Origin: Istiophorus platypterus
Taxonomy: Eukaryota; Chordata; Actinopteri; Istiophoriformes; Istiophoridae
Direction of reading: 5' to 3'
DNA: 64,000 bases
NCBI GenBank assembly: GCA_016859345.1
Contig: CM029112.1
Span: 9,244,589 to 9,308,588 of the forward strand
The notes under the pieces were generated by a model that did not search any database, was not told the DNA's origin, and saw nothing but the letters and a program-made list of their open reading frames with translations. Below, one piece after another: positions 61,154-64,000 of the stretch. Numbering within the stretch: position 1 is the stretch's first letter; every line of letters begins with the position of its first letter. The position numbers were made by a program, and so were the translations under genes.

Positions 61154-62981
61154 CAGACTAGATCTGGCTTTATAAACTGCTCTAGATAAGTCTAGAGATA
61201 TCCAGTCTAGTTTCCACTTGCTATGTTTCAGCTTTCTAAACGTGTTCAAAACGATCCAAAGTCCAAGCTAAATTATGCTTTACAACAATGCGTACTGAGA
61301 AAAACCCTTAAAAATCCAGTGGGATCCGCTCAATCCCTATTAGGGGCGCTGGTCTATTTTTAGCGCCTCCACTTGCAGGTGTTTCCTGCTTTGTTGGGGA
61401 TAAATGGATGGAAGAGCTGTTGGACAGATCGTCCAGATAATTGGCCAAATCCCTGTATTCAGGGACACTGGAGATGGGGAGTGTCAGTACACATCAATTA
61501 TATTCGTACTCTTCTCTGAGAATTCTGTCATGGATGCCCATGGTTATTTGGTGTTTTTTTAGTTTTCACTTGAAAACACACAGCCTGACATAACTGCATT
61601 TGGGATTTTGTTATTCAGGAGTCTGGTAACAAACAGCACTTCTGTTATCTGCAGTGATCACGACTTGCCTGGAGTGTTAGGACAGGAGGCACAGCTCACT
61701 CTCTTCTCTATGATTCATGAAGCTTGACAATGAGTCCTCTGCAAGCACCAACAGCTTCAGCAACTCTATTTGGATGTTATGTTCCACACTGCAACCACAA
61801 ATCATTACATCACAATCACAAAACTGAAATGACTTTCACTGAAAGGGCATAAATAATATCCTTTTTCTTTACGGAAAGGAAAACAAATGCATTAATTTGC
61901 ATAAGTAGATATATAATTATTTAAAAGTGAGGGTTCAGCAAGGGAACATGGGCAAGGCCGAAGGACACATCATTCCTCGCCTGAGTTTAAAGCACTGAAC
62001 TGAACACTAACGCCAATATTTTTGTCAGTTCATTGCAGGATGTTCCAGAACATATAAAATAACTAGCTCTTTCTCCATCAGACCATTCTTTTCACAAACC
62101 AAGGGCACTGTGAATGGACGGCCCTGCTTCATAGTCTATTCCTGGAAACCTGAAGAATGTGTTGGATATGCAGTCATAGAGAAAGGAGAGGCTGATTGCC
62201 AAGGGGAGTGAAATCTCATTTCAACAAGTGCAGTTCAGTGCTACAGCGAATCACCATGTTGTAATGGAAAATGAACCAGCAGTCAATTTCCTTTGCCTTA
62301 AAATCTATGAGGATTATTGATGGGAGACAAACATTTGGCATAAATCTGTGTTTGTAGTACTTACTCACACATAATAAGGCACCAAGGTAAGACGAGAGAG
62401 TATCAATCTATCTATCATTGTGGTTGATTTTGTCATCTTTGTGAGGATATATAGTATTTGTGCTACATGGATCCTGAGTTTGGAGATTCAAAGACCAAAT
62501 AAAACAAACATTAATACCTTCTACTTACTTACTTAACCTCATCGTGCTTGGGGCCCTGAAGACCCTGGGGCCGCTTTAACGGCTAAAAGAAAAAATGTCA
62601 TTGTAGTCCTGTAAATCTCCGCATACCAAAGATCCTATAGAAAAAAAACATCTCTTTTTAGAACTGGTTATGAACTGAGGACATCATTGCGAGGAAGTGA
62701 ACACATCAGTATCGGGAGATATATATTTTAAATAACATTCAGTGTAAATGTGGAGCTTGAATATCACTGAAGCAGCCAGAGGAGTGCACAGCGTAACCTA
62801 CCAGAGAAGATCACCAGGTGGCAGCAAAGAGGAGCCAATTCCACACAGGAAGGTTAAAGTTTTAGGGTTAAGAACGGAAACTGATCAGCGATTACAAACA
62901 ACAACCGTTGACCTCACACAGGGAAAAATCTCTTTTTGTTTCTGCTGTTCCTTCCCTTTCTCTCGCTCTCACAAAGATCAC

Positions 62982-63046
62982 CCCCCCCAAACACACACAC
63001 ACACACACTCACACACATGCACACACACACACACACGCTCACACAA
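62982..63046. repeat. (CA)n microsatellite
   Basis: C-run followed by interrupted ca units. Confidence 0.95.
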
Positions 63047-63180
63047 GAAGTCAGATTTCCTCTCCTGCATGATGTCACAGCCACGCAGCAAATAGGCTGG
63101 TGTTACTTATCAGTCCTCTCACCTCCCCCTCTGTTTTCTCAGACCTTGCCTGCATGCCCCCACCACCACCACCACCACTA

Positions 63181-63194
63181 CCCACACACACCCA

Positions 63195-63261
<67 letters not shown>

Positions 63262-63266
63262 ACTCC
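63181..63266. repeat. (CA)n microsatellite, long
   Basis: About 85 bases of ca, with a pure block of more than 50 bases, preceded by (cca)n. Confidence 0.97.
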
Positions 63267-64000
63267 CTGTGCTGACCTCGTCAGGTCTTTGTTGGGAAAC
63301 AAAGACTGTTCAGGCATCTGTTTTCAGGAGAAATAAAGACATAGGGTGGCAGGGCAGAGAGGAGGAGGGCCAGGGGAGGTAAAGCAAGTTGAGCTCGACC
63401 GATCTGAGCAGCGAGAGTCACATGAAGATGAATCAGGGAGCCACAAATGTGCAACCAGGGAAGAACTCGTCAAACATATTAGAACCCTCTATCAGACCTG
63501 GAGAACTTTCCCCAAAGTATTGTTTAAGAGCTAGTTTTATTCCGTTTGATGAACTTTTAGTTTCTGTGCACTTTACCCTATTGTTGTCTCCAGGAGTCGT
63601 GCCTTTGTTGTTTCAAGGTGGAGCTGGTATTTCCTGTATATCCTGCTCAGTCAACCAGCCAAGAGACCCACTGTTTCTCTCCTGCTGTTTCTCCCCTTTA
63701 GTTAGGTAATCATTGTTCACTCCACACTCCGATTCGATCCCTCTCGTAGTTTCAAGCACAACTCCCGGTTGTGCTGGAGATTACTTTGGACCAAGTGCTT
63801 GAACGTAAGCTAATGTAAATACAGAGAAGATTTAGGCCGTGTATAATGCATCAGGATGTGACTTCAGACAACATCCCATTAGTGGCGATAAATAAGTAAG
63901 GAGCAGAGAGGCAATGATGAAGCTGCTGAAGAGGAAATTTGGCTCTTTGTAGAATCCCTCCGGGACAACATGCTCACTCACTCTACTGGAATGTGTTACA

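Larger units (their letters stand above)
61050..64000. other. gene-free stretch upstream of the RASD-type gene
   Basis: Unique AT-rich DNA with three (CA)n tracts. Open frames across the CA tracts are repeat artefacts. No gene is supported up to the window edge. Confidence 0.5.

Noticed and set aside
63075..63317. Cys/Val- and Thr/His-rich frames across (CA)n tracts (also 43490-43720 and 62936-63382)
   Set aside because: Pure microsatellite translation; such frames stay open because the dinucleotide has no stop.

Overview
This window is nuclear DNA from a ray-finned fish, most likely a percomorph teleost. It shows short coding exons bounded by GT-AG introns, long AT-rich gene-free stretches, many (CA)n, (TA)n and (CT)n microsatellites, and several interspersed repeat families that I recognise as typical of teleosts. 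There is no bacterial, organellar or viral gene content. All exon models were read by eye; in every multi-exon gene the exon lengths sum to a multiple of three, and the reading frame and conserved motifs continue across each junction.

Layout. Positions 1-25.8 kb hold no gene I can support: mostly unique AT-rich sequence with four repeat copies, a CpG-rich patch near 1.0-1.3 kb, and motif-rich blocks that may be conserved regulatory DNA. From 25.9 to 41.3 kb lies a compact housekeeping block: mrpl12 (minus, 5 exons), mettl26 (plus, 6 coding exons) and hgs (minus, 20 coding exons). mettl26 starts about 1.1 kb from mrpl12 (divergent) and ends tail-to-tail with hgs, their poly(A) signals being about 90 bp apart. 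hgs and mrpl12 are neighbours in human too (17q25.3), so this is old synteny with mettl26 lying between the pair. At 44.1-44.8 kb there is an intronless claudin of the claudin-3/4/5 type (minus).

From 46.8 to 53.1 kb two minus-strand genes with an immune flavour follow one another: a RING/coiled-coil/PRY-SPRY (TRIM-like) gene with no B-box, and a GIMAP/AIG1-like gene whose nucleotide-binding motifs are degenerate. From 55.0 to 58.2 kb is rsad1 (plus, 9 exons), the mitochondrial HemW-like radical SAM protein, whose start region abuts a (TTG)n microsatellite. A degraded Tc1/mariner-type transposon end follows (58.8-59.1 kb), then a two-exon RASD (Dexras1/Rhes)-type small GTPase (59.7-60.9 kb, minus) with a visible TATA box and a short upstream ORF. 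Positions 61-64 kb are gene-free with long (CA)n tracts.

The genes do not form one pathway. The notable points are the pseudo-GTPase GIMAP-like gene beside a B-box-less TRIM-like gene, the mettl26 insertion in a conserved gene pair, and several palindromic or nested non-coding elements. I found no clear new multi-gene system.
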